Notes: a model not told the origin generated them from the sequence alone. 64,000 nucleotides of DNA from Mesolinea sp040772305 (GCA_040772305.1 JAXGYK010000001.1:806001-870000); one strand, 5' to 3'. Shown: positions 26,070 to 34,395, counted from the first letter of the stretch. Translations and numbers: made by a program.

Positions 26070-26117
26070 ATGAATTTTTTGCATATAGTGTCTGCCAATT
26101 TAAACCAACCATTTTGA
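26070..26117 (+). CDS. possible leader peptide, 15 aa
   Basis: ATG frame of 15 codons, MNFLHIVSANLNQPF, preceded by AAGGAGGAG with only three bases before the ATG. It ends 10 nt before the substrate-binding protein start. It may be a translated leader that couples the two or a chance frame beside a spare Shine-Dalgarno site. Confidence 0.3.
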   Translation: MNFLHIVSANLNQPF

Positions 26118-26127
26118 AAGGATCTAA

Positions 26128-27555
26128 ATGATGAAAAAAATTTCATTGCTTATAACTGTTGTGATGCTTTTGGGGCTTGTTCTGACCGCTTGTAGTCAGC
26201 CTGCACCTCAGCCTATTGCAGAGACCGTAGCTGCTGAGCCTACTAAAAAAGCAGAAAATGCTGCCGAATCCCCTGCCACCACTACTGACAAGGTAGAAAT
26301 TGAATTTTGGACAACCGACAACGAAGAAGAACGTGTTGATGCCTATGAAAAGATCGCGACTGCCTATATGGCTGTAAACCCTGACGTGGATCTTCGCATT
26401 GTACCGATCGAAGAAGCAGATGTGGCTCAACGCATCGCCACTGCCCAGGCAGCCAATAAGTTGCCAGATATTATCCGGGTCGGTATAGAAAGAGTTTCTT
26501 CTTTTGCAGCTGATGGCATCCTTGACATGAATGCTGCTCAGGCTACGATTGAAGCTATAGGAATCGATGATTTCCAAGCAGGCCCATTGCAGATGGTAAC
26601 TGATCCGGCTAGCGGCAAGTATGCTGCCATTCCATTTGATGGATGGATTCAGGCTCTTTGGTATCGCGACGATGTGTTTAAGGCCGAAAACCTCAACGCA
26701 CCGATCAAATGGGAAGACATTGATGCCGCCTGCGATGCCTTACCCGGCAAAGGGGACCTGCTTTACGGCTTGACTTTGGCAACTGATCCGGGGCAAAACT
26801 ATCCCCATCAGGTCTTTGAACAGGTAGCTATTTCTAACAATGCCTGGCCGTTTGATGAGGCCGGTAATGTGACCATGAATACACCTGAAATGGTAGAGGC
26901 CTTAGACTGGTACTCCAAATTGCAACGCTGTGCTATGCCTGGGCCGCAATACTGGCGGGGTGCGCGTGAGTCTTATGAGTTGGGCCAATCTGGCATGATG
27001 TTCTACAGCACTTACATCATGGATGATCTCGTGGATGGATCGGGTATGGAAAGTGGCGGGAATGTCGCAGTTATTCCTGACCTGGCAAAAAATTCAGGCT
27101 TTGCACCTGTAATGGAAGGTCCGAATGGTGCAGCCAGTTATGGAACTTTGGTGACTGTAACTATCATGAAAGATGCTGATGCTAAAGCCCAGGACGTTGT
27201 CAAATTCTTTATGACTGGACAAAACTACCTGGACATTCTCGCGCTGGCTCCAATGGGTAAGGTCCCTGTACTGAAGAGTGCCATTGATGGCTGGCAGAAT
27301 CTGAGCGAATACTTTGCCTACTATTCAGATGACACGATCAAACAGGTTGCCAATGGTTATGAAACCATGCAGCGATGGCTTTTCCGCCCGGATTATGGAT
27401 CGGTTGAGCGTGCTGTAATTGGTGATATCGAAGGGCGTCTTCTTATATCTCAGGCCATCAGCAACATTGTGCTTGAAGGAATCATGGATCCGGAAACTGC
27501 TGCCGAGTGGCTGCAGCAGGAAGTCACTAATTTGCTTGCAGACCGAGAACAATAA
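26128..27555 (+). CDS. sugar ABC transporter substrate-binding lipoprotein
   Basis: Family 1 extracellular solute-binding protein of 475 aa. The signal peptide ends in the lipobox GLVLTAC, with a charged Ala/Glu/Pro/Thr linker to about residue 55. The mature domain has VEIEFWTTDNEEERVDAYEKIATAYMAVNP, GTAxxPD-like motifs (NKLPDIIRVG), and PFDGWIQALWYRDDVF, typical of oligosaccharide binders. It captures the operon's glycoside outside the cell and delivers it to the two permeases downstream. A stem-loop follows the gene. Exact ligand unknown; the downstream phosphorylase suggests a glucoside. Confidence 0.92.
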   Translation: MMKKISLLITVVMLLGLVLTACSQPAPQPIAETVAAEPTKKAENAAESPATTTDKVEIEFWTTDNEEERVDAYEKIATAYMAVNPDVDLRIVPIEEADVAQRIATAQAANKLPDIIRVGIERVSSFAADGILDMNAAQATIEAIGIDDFQAGPLQMVTDPASGKYAAIPFDGWIQALWYRDDVFKAENLNAPIKWEDIDAACDALPGKGDLLYGLTLATDPGQNYPHQVFEQVAISNNAWPFDEAGNVTMNTPEMVEALDWYSKLQRCAMPGPQYWRGARESYELGQSGMMFYSTYIMDDLVDGSGMESGGNVAVIPDLAKNSGFAPVMEGPNGAASYGTLVTVTIMKDADAKAQDVVKFFMTGQNYLDILALAPMGKVPVLKSAIDGWQNLSEYFAYYSDDTIKQVANGYETMQRWLFRPDYGSVERAVIGDIEGRLLISQAISNIVLEGIMDPETAAEWLQQEVTNLLADREQ

Positions 27556-27573
27556 CAAATGTGAATAAGAATC

Positions 27574-27599
27574 AGGCAGGAATAATGCTTATCCTGCCT
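27574..27599 (+). terminator. intercistronic stem-loop after the binding-protein gene
   Basis: AGGCAGGA (27574-27581) pairs perfectly with TCCTGCCT (27592-27599). There is no T-run, so it is more likely an mRNA-stabilising or partial attenuating hairpin that keeps binding-protein mRNA more abundant than permease mRNA, as in malE-type operons. Confidence 0.6.
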
Positions 27600-27617
27600 G
27601 CCGGGATTGGAGGATCT

Positions 27618-28556
27618 ATGGCTGTCTCTGCAAGCAAAGGCCCTGCAGCAGTAGGGAACAATGAAGTCGGTTTGGCATGGAGACTGATATCTCCAACCGC
27701 GATTGTTGTCTTTTCCTTGGTTATTTTTCCAGCAATATTCAGTATTTGGGTAAGTTTCCACGATGTTGGTTTGCACAACCTCAATGATGTTTTTCATGCT
27801 CCTTTTGTAGGGTGGGATAACTACAAACAGGTCATTAACGATTACGCATTCAAGTTCCAAAGCTGGGACAATATCGGTGCAGCCCTAACATCCATTCTCT
27901 ACGCCTTCTCAGCCACTACGTTAGCAATTCTTTTAGGCACCGCGGCCTCACTGCTCCTTAACACCTCTTTTAAGGGCCGGGGCCTCGCGAGGGCTATTTT
28001 CCTTTTCCCCTATGTTGCACCCATCGTTAGCATTGCCTTCGTCTGGCGGTGGATTTTGGATCCCCGCACTTCAGGCGTGCTGAATGACCTCCTGTTGAAA
28101 CTAAATCTGATTGTGGCACCGAAAGCTTACCTCGCCACACGGGGCCTTTCGCTTTTCATCGTAATTCTGCTGGATGCCTGGCGTTATTTTCCTTTTGCGA
28201 TGCTTATGATCTTAGCCAGGCTGCAGGCTGTAGACAAAACCCTTTACGAAGCAGCTAAAGTTGATGGAGCCAACGATATCCAACAATTCTTTGCTATCAC
28301 GCTCCCTGAATTACGCTTTGTACTTGGCTCAACATTTTTACTGCGCTTGATGTGGACTTTCAACAAATTTGATGACATATTCCTATATACCGGAGGAGGT
28401 TTTGGAACAAAGACATTGCCAGTGCTAACCTATGAATTCAGCTTCAAACTGTATGATTTTGGTCGCGGCGCGGCAACTGCGATGATATTGCTCACGATCT
28501 TGGGGGTATTCATGACGGTTTACGTGTTGACCGTAATGCGGAAGGCAGGAGAATAA
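27618..28556 (+). CDS. sugar ABC transporter permease, MalF/UgpA type
   Basis: Inner-membrane permease of 312 aa with six predicted helices. The cytoplasmic EAA loop YEAAKVDGANDIQQFFAITLPEL lies near residues 210-235. It forms the translocation channel with the next gene product and pairs with an ATPase. The ATG at 27618 has GGAGG four bases upstream; a GTG at 27561 would place the intercistronic hairpin inside the coding region. The next gene starts 1 nt after the stop. Confidence 0.92.
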   Translation: MAVSASKGPAAVGNNEVGLAWRLISPTAIVVFSLVIFPAIFSIWVSFHDVGLHNLNDVFHAPFVGWDNYKQVINDYAFKFQSWDNIGAALTSILYAFSATTLAILLGTAASLLLNTSFKGRGLARAIFLFPYVAPIVSIAFVWRWILDPRTSGVLNDLLLKLNLIVAPKAYLATRGLSLFIVILLDAWRYFPFAMLMILARLQAVDKTLYEAAKVDGANDIQQFFAITLPELRFVLGSTFLLRLMWTFNKFDDIFLYTGGGFGTKTLPVLTYEFSFKLYDFGRGAATAMILLTILGVFMTVYVLTVMRKAGE

Positions 28557-28557
28557 A

Positions 28558-29454
28558 ATGGATAAGAAAAAAACTATTATCGGTCATTTAGCTAGTTGGC
28601 TGACCTGGAAACGCTTCCTGTTTTCAGCAGCAATGATTTTCTTCCTGACCAGCATCCTCTTTCCGTTTTATTGGATGGTGAGCTCCTCTTTCAAAACAAA
28701 GGCCGAGATCGGGGGGCGGGAACCTGTATATGTCCCTTCCAGCCTAAACCTAGAAGCTTACAAAGAACTGTTTGATCCTGATCATCCAAGCTATCAGGAT
28801 TTTGGAAGAAATATCATTAACACACTAAAAATCTCTTTACCCACCTCGATCATCACAGTGATCATGGCTGTTTTAGGGTCATATGCCATTGCGCGCCTGC
28901 GGTTCAAAGGCAAAGAATTCCTTTTAAACAGCATCCTGATAGTCTATCTCTTTCCGGGAGTTCTGCTGATTATCCCGCTCTTCGCGATGCTCTCCCAAAT
29001 TGGCAGTTTGCTTGGCTTCAGCGTCCAGGACAACCTCGGGATATTGATATTTACTTACCTCGCTCAAACGCTGCCAGTGGCATTGTATATGCTGACCAAT
29101 TACTTCAGGACCATTCCGGATGAAATTGAACAGGCGGCTTTGATAGATGGCTGTTCGCGCATCCAGGTCATTTCAAAGGTAACCATGCCTCTCGCGATCC
29201 CCGCTTTAATTTCGGTTGGCATCTATACTTTTATGATCGCCTGGAACGAATTTCTCTACGCAATGGTCTTCTTGAACAATCGCTTTTTGTTCACAATGCC
29301 GATCAAGATCAACACCATCTTTAACGATCCATCACCAAGGCCGAATGTAGTTATGGCTGCTTCGACCATAATGACGATACCCATCATGATCTTATTCCTG
29401 GCATTAGAGAAATACCTTACTGAAGGTTTGACGGCAGGCGGTGTTAAAGGTTAA
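28558..29454 (+). CDS. sugar ABC transporter permease, MalG/UgpE type
   Basis: Second permease subunit of 298 aa with six helices. After an N-terminal helix and the MVSSSFKTKAEI loop, the EAA motif EQAALIDGCSRIQVISKVTMPLA is near residue 195, and the C-terminus ends in YLTEGLTAGGVKG, the usual MalG-type tail. No ATPase gene follows, so the transporter must borrow a multitask ATPase such as an MsiK-like protein; one such gene is present at 58280 in this window. Confidence 0.93.
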   Translation: MDKKKTIIGHLASWLTWKRFLFSAAMIFFLTSILFPFYWMVSSSFKTKAEIGGREPVYVPSSLNLEAYKELFDPDHPSYQDFGRNIINTLKISLPTSIITVIMAVLGSYAIARLRFKGKEFLLNSILIVYLFPGVLLIIPLFAMLSQIGSLLGFSVQDNLGILIFTYLAQTLPVALYMLTNYFRTIPDEIEQAALIDGCSRIQVISKVTMPLAIPALISVGIYTFMIAWNEFLYAMVFLNNRFLFTMPIKINTIFNDPSPRPNVVMAASTIMTIPIMILFLALEKYLTEGLTAGGVKG

Positions 29455-29480
29455 AGAGACATACCAGATTCAAAAGAAAG

Positions 29481-29530
29481 AGGCATTTGGCAGCAAGGTC
29501 GATTGGTCTTGCCAGTCATTTGCCTTTTTA
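29481..29530 (+). terminator. imperfect terminator after the permease genes
   Basis: AGGCA pairs with TGCCT at the base and CAAG with CTTG inside, with bulges between, followed by TTTTT (29525-29529). It probably ends or attenuates the transport transcript before the glycosyltransferase gene. Confidence 0.55.
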
Positions 29531-29555
29531 ATAGTACCTGAGATAGAAAAGACTA

Positions 29556-30929
29556 GTGTTGAGTCCCACTAAACGTATCGCAATACTCCATTATCAGCTG
29601 GGATACAATGATGGTGTATCCCTTGAGGCTGAAAAATGGAAAAGCGTATTTGAAGCACAGGGTCACCGGGTTTTTCGAGTGGCAGGGGACCTTGGAGCAA
29701 GTGAGGGCATCCTGGTTGAGGGGCTTTCCTATCATGATAAAGCGGTCCAACTGCTTGACCGAATGGCGTTCAGTCAAATTAAACCAAATGAAGAGGAGAA
29801 TTTTGTCAACAGGATATCTGCTTTGAGTGCTGACCTAGAAAGCAGACTGGAAAAAGCATTTTCTGACCTCGGAATAGACCTTCTTATTGTCAATAACATC
29901 TGGAGTGTCGCACTCAATTTGCCGGCAGCTATAGCCTTGGAACGCGTCTGCAAAAAATTGGCACTTCCAGTAATCGCTCACCACCATGATTTCTATTGGG
30001 AAAGGAAAAACGGAGGCTCGCCTACTTGTGCGACAGTTGAAGCAATCGCGGGTGAGTACTTCCCACCTAACGGTCAAAACCTGACTCATATAGTGATTAA
30101 TTCCTTTGCCCAGAATCAAATGAAATCGCGAAAAAAAACAGAGGCAATTATCGCTCCGAACGTAATGGACTTTGATACACCTTATGCCAAAATAGACATG
30201 TACAATTGTGATCTTCGTCAAAAAGCAGGGATAAAGCCTAACGATATCTTTGTATTGCAAGCCACGCGTATTATCACGCGTAAGGCAATTGAACTGGCGA
30301 TTGATTTAGTGAAACGCTTGAATCACCTGGACATGCTCCAGAAATTGCATGAAAAAAATTTATATGATGGACGGCGATTTGATAAAGAAAATAAGGTTGT
30401 TCTAGTTTTAGCCGGCCAAGATACCGATGACAACACAGGTGTCTACTTGAAACATCTAAAAGAAAAGGCTGAGGCAGAAGGAGTACCCCTGCATATTATT
30501 TCGCACATGGTTGGGCCCAAACGTTTGCAGGATGGCAAGCAAAAAATCTATACTCTTGAAGACTGCTATGCTGTGGCGGATCTGGTTACTTACCCAAGCC
30601 AATGGGAAGGTTGGGGAAACCAACTTTTAGAAGCAGTTTTGGCTAAATTGCCGGTGGCTTGCTTTGAGTACCCCGTCTTTCTTTCCGATATCAAAACTGA
30701 AGGAATAGAGGTCATTTCTTTAGGGTCCTCAACCATAAATCCTGGTATGCACGGTTTTTTCCAGATTGCCCATGCTACAATGGAAAAAGCAGCCCATTTA
30801 TGCTTACAAGTTTTGACGGATCGGGAATTCAGAGAACGAATGACCGAGAACAATTTTCGCATCGGTCATAGCAAGTTCTCTTATCAAACCCTTCATGAAT
30901 TGCTGCTTAAAATAATAGATTGCGAGTGA
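29556..30929 (+). CDS. glycosyltransferase, GT4-like
   Basis: Cytoplasmic GT-B-fold glycosyltransferase of 457 aa. The N-terminal half has YQLGYNDGVSLEAEKW and ALERVCKKLALPVIAHHHDFYW; the C-terminal half has the donor-binding features RIITRKAIELAID and the ExxxxxxxE-type segment WEGWGNQLLEAVLAKLPVAC. The GVSLEAEKW opening resembles synthases of glucosylglycerate-type compatible solutes, such as mannosylglucosylglycerate synthase, but I cannot confirm the donor or acceptor. A GTG start is used; a weak TAGAAA lies 6 nt upstream and there is no Shine-Dalgarno site. The phosphorylase gene follows after 4 nt. Confidence 0.8.
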   Translation: MLSPTKRIAILHYQLGYNDGVSLEAEKWKSVFEAQGHRVFRVAGDLGASEGILVEGLSYHDKAVQLLDRMAFSQIKPNEEENFVNRISALSADLESRLEKAFSDLGIDLLIVNNIWSVALNLPAAIALERVCKKLALPVIAHHHDFYWERKNGGSPTCATVEAIAGEYFPPNGQNLTHIVINSFAQNQMKSRKKTEAIIAPNVMDFDTPYAKIDMYNCDLRQKAGIKPNDIFVLQATRIITRKAIELAIDLVKRLNHLDMLQKLHEKNLYDGRRFDKENKVVLVLAGQDTDDNTGVYLKHLKEKAEAEGVPLHIISHMVGPKRLQDGKQKIYTLEDCYAVADLVTYPSQWEGWGNQLLEAVLAKLPVACFEYPVFLSDIKTEGIEVISLGSSTINPGMHGFFQIAHATMEKAAHLCLQVLTDREFRERMTENNFRIGHSKFSYQTLHELLLKIIDCE

Positions 30930-30933
30930 GAAC

Positions 30934-32694
30934 ATGAATTCAGAAGCCTATCAGGAGATCAATCACCTCTTAGAAAGCGTCTATGGCACAAGAAGAGCGG
31001 ATCAACTTACAGCAAAAATCCAAGAGATCGTTGCTAAACATGCATGCTCTTCTGTTTTGCCAAATCAGGCTGGCCCTGTGGCTTTGACAGAAAAGGATGT
31101 GATCCTGATCACCTATGGTGATATTGTTCGCGAGGAGGGGCGCGCGCCTTTAGCTACCCTGAATGACTTTGTAACAAGTCATCTTAAAGGAACATTCAAT
31201 ACGATTCATATTCTCCCCTTTTACCCTTATTCATCCGACGATGGCTTTTCGGTCATCGATTATAGGAAAATCGATCCAGCTTTGGGAACATGGGAAGATA
31301 TTGAGGGCCTTGGCGCAAAGTACAAATTGATGTTCGATGCTGTGATTAATCACATATCGAAAGAAAGTGAGTGGTTTCAAAAATTCCTGCTTGATAGAGC
31401 TCCTTACACGGATTGGTTCATTGTTCCTCTCCACGACTGGGATTTTTCTAAGGTTGTCCGACCAAGGACTTCGCCGCTTCTCAGCGATTTCATGACCTTT
31501 GGCGGCTTAAAGCAAGTATGGACCACCTTCAGCAATGATCAAATCGATTTGAATTATGCCAGCCCGGATGTTTTGTTGGAGATCGTAGACCTGATGCTAT
31601 TCTATGCTTCCAAGGGAGCGAGTTTGGTGCGCCTTGATGCGATTGCGTATTTATGGAAGGAGAGCGGAACCCCCTGCATCCATCTCCCGCAAACGCATCA
31701 GATTATTCGCCTGATCCGGAAAGTTTTTGAGGTCAGCGGTATTAATACGCTGATAATCACTGAAACGAATGTTCCGCATGATGACAATATCAGTTACTTT
31801 GGATATGTTGACCCACAGACAGGAATGGGAAATGAGGCTCACCTGGTTTATCAGTTTCCTTTGGCGCCACTGGTTTTGCACACATTTATCACCGGTAATG
31901 CCAAGAAGATTTTGAACTGGGTGGAAACTTTGGGGCAACAAGGTTTGTTCTTCAATTTTTTGGCATCACATGACGGAATAGGAATTATGCCTGCCAGAGG
32001 CTTGCTCAACGAAGAAGAGATCAAAGCAATAGTGGATCAGGTTATAGCTAACGGAGGTAAGGTTTCTTACAAGTCCAACTTGGATGGATCACAGACAGTT
32101 TATGAACTTAACACAACCTTCTTTGATGCCTTGAATGCCCCGTATTCACCATCTGCGGAATTGGATTTGGCACGTTTCATGGCTTCCCAGGCGATTATGC
32201 TCAGCCTGGCTGGTGTACCCGGCATATACTATCTAAGCTTGTTTGGTGGTAGTAATAACCATAAAGCAGTTCAAAAAACAGGACGCAACCGCTCAATCAA
32301 TCGCCAAAAGTTCAGATTGCCAGAGCTGGCGCAGATGATTGGGCAATCCAACTCGCTCAAATCCAGGGTATTCAAAGCTTATGAACATATGCTTGCTATT
32401 AGGACAAGTGAGTCCGCGTTTAACCCACACAGTGCCCAGAAAGTCATTTACCTGGATGACCGCTTATTTGTCTTAGAGCGCAATAATGATGAAACCGCAA
32501 ACTCAGCGGTGCTGGTAATGATTAATGTTAGTGATGAGAATTTTGAAATCAGGCTTGACTTGAAGGATACCCGCCTGGCTGGCTCCGGCTCAGTCCGGGA
32601 ATTGTTCAGCGGAAACATCTTTGAGATTGGAGATAATTTCGTTGATTTAAATTTTGGACCCTATCAGCTATACTGGCTAAAGGTATCTGGGTGA
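30934..32694 (+). CDS. GH13_18 glycoside phosphorylase, probably glucosylglycerate phosphorylase
   Basis: Alpha-amylase-family phosphorylase of 586 aa that should cleave an alpha-glucoside with phosphate to give glucose 1-phosphate. The nucleophile Asp235 is in SLVRLDAIAYLW, the acid/base Glu277 in IITETNVPH, and the transition-state pair HD (346-347) in FLASHDGIG. The segment VVRPRTSPLL and the CIHLPQTH motif are shared with YcjM-like enzymes rather than classical sucrose phosphorylases, so glucosylglycerate or a related glycoside is more likely than sucrose. No signal peptide, so it acts on imported or internal substrate. It overlaps no neighbour and is preceded 4 nt by the glycosyltransferase stop. 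Confidence 0.86.
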   Translation: MNSEAYQEINHLLESVYGTRRADQLTAKIQEIVAKHACSSVLPNQAGPVALTEKDVILITYGDIVREEGRAPLATLNDFVTSHLKGTFNTIHILPFYPYSSDDGFSVIDYRKIDPALGTWEDIEGLGAKYKLMFDAVINHISKESEWFQKFLLDRAPYTDWFIVPLHDWDFSKVVRPRTSPLLSDFMTFGGLKQVWTTFSNDQIDLNYASPDVLLEIVDLMLFYASKGASLVRLDAIAYLWKESGTPCIHLPQTHQIIRLIRKVFEVSGINTLIITETNVPHDDNISYFGYVDPQTGMGNEAHLVYQFPLAPLVLHTFITGNAKKILNWVETLGQQGLFFNFLASHDGIGIMPARGLLNEEEIKAIVDQVIANGGKVSYKSNLDGSQTVYELNTTFFDALNAPYSPSAELDLARFMASQAIMLSLAGVPGIYYLSLFGGSNNHKAVQKTGRNRSINRQKFRLPELAQMIGQSNSLKSRVFKAYEHMLAIRTSESAFNPHSAQKVIYLDDRLFVLERNNDETANSAVLVMINVSDENFEIRLDLKDTRLAGSGSVRELFSGNIFEIGDNFVDLNFGPYQLYWLKVSG

Positions 32695-33074
32695 GAGCAG
32701 AAAAACACTGCTTACAACAAAAACATACTTAAAATTTTGGTTGGATATTTCGTGAGCTTGGTTTGCTGGAGGTGCGCTTCAGAACTGGCGTGGAGCTTTG
32801 CAGTGATCTAATTGTAGCCGGGTTTGGAGTTTTAGAGACGCTTATTCTGGCACTGGTACTCGTTGCCGCACTTGAAGTTCCCAGTGGCTTTGACCAGCAA
32901 GAGCTGGACGATGTGGGCATCTGAGCTTTGTAGCCTGGCGAGCACTGATCTTTAACAGAAGGCAGGATTCGCGCGGATTTACCGTTACAAAGGATACCGG
33001 GCGCCATCATGTTGATAACTGAAAGGTTCGGATATTTAGCGGCCGCGGGCACCAATGAGTATGGCAGGCTCCTG
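32695..33074. other. 380-nt stretch with no supported gene
   Basis: Reading frames here are short, lack ribosome-binding sites, or run into the antisense of the tRNA genes. One plus-strand frame of about 60 codons ending at 32924 has a hydrophobic stretch but no convincing start. The sequence might be decayed coding DNA; I recognise nothing. Confidence 0.4.
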
Positions 33075-33101
33075 CAAAGAAAAGAGCACCACAAGGTGCT
33101 C
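33075..33101 (-). terminator. terminator of the tRNA-Ala transcript
   Basis: On the minus strand GAGCACC and GGTGCTC pair across TTGT (33084-33101), followed by TTTTCTTT. It lies 8 nt beyond the 3' end of tRNA-Ala(GGC). Confidence 0.85.
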
Positions 33102-33108
33102 CTAAAGG

Positions 33109-33181
33109 TGGACCCAGGGGGATTCGAACCCCCGGCCTTCTCAATGCCATTGAGACGCGCTCCCAACTGCGCTATGGGCCC
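33109..33181 (-). tRNA. tRNA-Ala (anticodon GGC)
   Basis: 73-nt cloverleaf on the minus strand. The acceptor GGGCCCA pairs with TGGGTCC, the T arm is GGGGG-TTCGAAT-CCCCC, and the anticodon stem TCTCA/TGAGA encloses loop ATGGCAT with anticodon GGC. Discriminator is A73. The CCA end is not encoded in full (ACC then T follows). Confidence 0.95.
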
Positions 33182-33205
33182 AGGATATAAGGCTATTAAT
33201 GACAA

Positions 33206-33278
33206 TGGACCTGGAGGGATTCGAACCCTCGACCTCTTCAGTGCGATTGAAGCGCGCTCCCAACTGCGCTACAGGCCC
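33206..33278 (-). tRNA. tRNA-Ala (anticodon CGC)
   Basis: 73-nt cloverleaf on the minus strand. Acceptor GGGCCTG pairs with CAGGTCC; the anticodon stem CTTCA/TGAAG encloses ATCGCAC, giving CGC. The D and T arms are nearly the same as in the GGC gene 24 nt downstream, suggesting tandem duplication and divergence. CCA is not encoded. Both tRNAs share one promoter and one terminator. Confidence 0.95.
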
Positions 33279-33306
33279 GTACCCTCTGATCCAATCAGGA
33301 GTCAAG

Positions 33307-33335
33307 ATTTTACATGCCCGAGAGGCTTGTGTCAA
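33307..33335 (-). promoter_or_regulatory. strong promoter for the two tRNA-Ala genes
   Basis: On the minus strand a perfect TTGACA (33330-33335) is separated by 17 nt from TAAAAT (33307-33312). The first tRNA begins at 33278, about 28 nt further. Confidence 0.85.
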
Positions 33336-33343
33336 GTTTAATT

Positions 33344-34195
33344 TCACGCCGCTTCTTCAGAAGGCGCAGCCTGGCTGGCTGCAGCCGGGTTACTCTTCGC
33401 TTTCATGAAGCTGAGAGCGAGCAAAAGAATCGCCAGCAGATGAATAATGCTTACTGTTAGTGAGCCTTCCGGCCCGAATTCCTTGCCGATGAGAAGCTCG
33501 TTTTCTGCCAGGGGGGTGAGCTTGAAGATGCCGGTCGTAACGGCATTCCCACTATTGGGTACAAGAAAGACATTGGTTTCAAGAAAATTCCAGGCAAAAT
33601 GTGCGCCACAGGCCATCCACAAAGAATCAGTACGCAAGACCATAAGGCCGTAAAAGACGCCGACCAGGAATAGATTAAGCACAGAAAGCATGGTGGTATG
33701 GCCGTTGGGAATATGCATGAGGCTAAAGATAGTGGCGGTTACGAGAACTGCGCCAATGGCGCCAATCTTCGTTTTGAGCCAATAGAGCAGAAAACCGCGT
33801 GAGAATATCTCCTCAAACGCGCTTTGGCCTACAAAGGCAATCATAAAGAGGATGATCATCGGCCAATCTACTCCGGCTGGGTTAATGCCAATGCTGTAAC
33901 CGCCCAAAAGCAGCGCTACGATCACAAATAGCAGGAACATGCCTGCGCCGATGGCAGCACCAGGGAGGTAGAGCCGTAAACCATATCTGGGATCCATTCC
34001 AATGGCCCTGAGGCCATCATTTAAGAGAGCCATTGCTAAAAGCAAGGAGCCAAGCACCAGGAACCACTCAGAGAAGAGGTAAACAAGCATGCTGGCATCG
34101 CCCTTGAAACGGACTAAACTCAAGCATTGAAGTACAAGTGCTGCTATTGCCAGCAAGAATGCAATCAAGCGATATTTTCTCTTTTGGTTTGGCAT
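33344..34195 (-). CDS. CPBP-family intramembrane metalloprotease
   Basis: Membrane protein of 283 aa with about eight hydrophobic segments, of the CAAX-prenyl-protease-like (Abi) family. The three catalytic motifs are present: EEIFSRG near residue 140, FSLMHIPNG near 180, and HFAWNF near 225. Bacterial members cleave membrane proteins or signal peptides; the target here is unknown. The start at 34195 (MPNQKRKYR) has AAGGAG about 8 nt upstream. The gene ends close to the tRNA promoter. A terminator for the upstream small gene lies in the 5' flank, so it has its own transcription unit. Confidence 0.88.
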   Translation of the reverse strand: MPNQKRKYRLIAFLLAIAALVLQCLSLVRFKGDASMLVYLFSEWFLVLGSLLLAMALLNDGLRAIGMDPRYGLRLYLPGAAIGAGMFLLFVIVALLLGGYSIGINPAGVDWPMIILFMIAFVGQSAFEEIFSRGFLLYWLKTKIGAIGAVLVTATIFSLMHIPNGHTTMLSVLNLFLVGVFYGLMVLRTDSLWMACGAHFAWNFLETNVFLVPNSGNAVTTGIFKLTPLAENELLIGKEFGPEGSLTVSIIHLLAILLLALSFMKAKSNPAAASQAAPSEEAA

Positions 34196-34226
34196 TCGTG
34201 AACTCCTTCTTATTTTTCGGGACACA

Positions 34227-34256
34227 AAAAATCAGCCCCGCGCAAGGGCTGATTTT
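34227..34256 (-). terminator. rho-independent terminator of the 41-aa gene
   Basis: On the minus strand AAAATCAGCCC pairs over 11 bp with GGGCTGATTTT across a 7-nt loop, followed by TT. It directly follows the small basic protein gene. Confidence 0.85.
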
Positions 34257-34269
34257 GGATTGTTTGTGC

Positions 34270-34395
34270 TTAATTGCCCGTATTGATAACGCTGGGGGCA
34301 CCTTTTTTCTTGTCAATTTTGGCTTGCTTCTTTTCCTTTTGGGTCAACTTGGGTTTCTTGCGTTCTTCTTTGCCGGCTTTATCTTTGCTTGCCAT
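34270..34395 (-). CDS. small basic protein, 41 aa
   Basis: Frame of 41 codons beginning MASKDKAGKEERKKPKLTQK and ending KGAPSVINTGN. About one third of the residues are lysine or arginine and the middle should form a charged helix, so a nucleic-acid or ribosome contact is possible. It is well supported as a gene: a canonical AAGGAGGT site 5 nt before the ATG, a TATAAT promoter about 40 nt upstream, and a strong terminator after the stop. I recognise no named family. Cytoplasmic by composition. Confidence 0.82.
   Translation of the reverse strand: MASKDKAGKEERKKPKLTQKEKKQAKIDKKKGAPSVINTGN

Noticed and set aside
32729..33341. Frames reading through the tRNA genes on both strands
   Set aside because: Strings such as AQLGARLNGIEKAGGSNPPGS are the known artefact of translating tRNA sequence.
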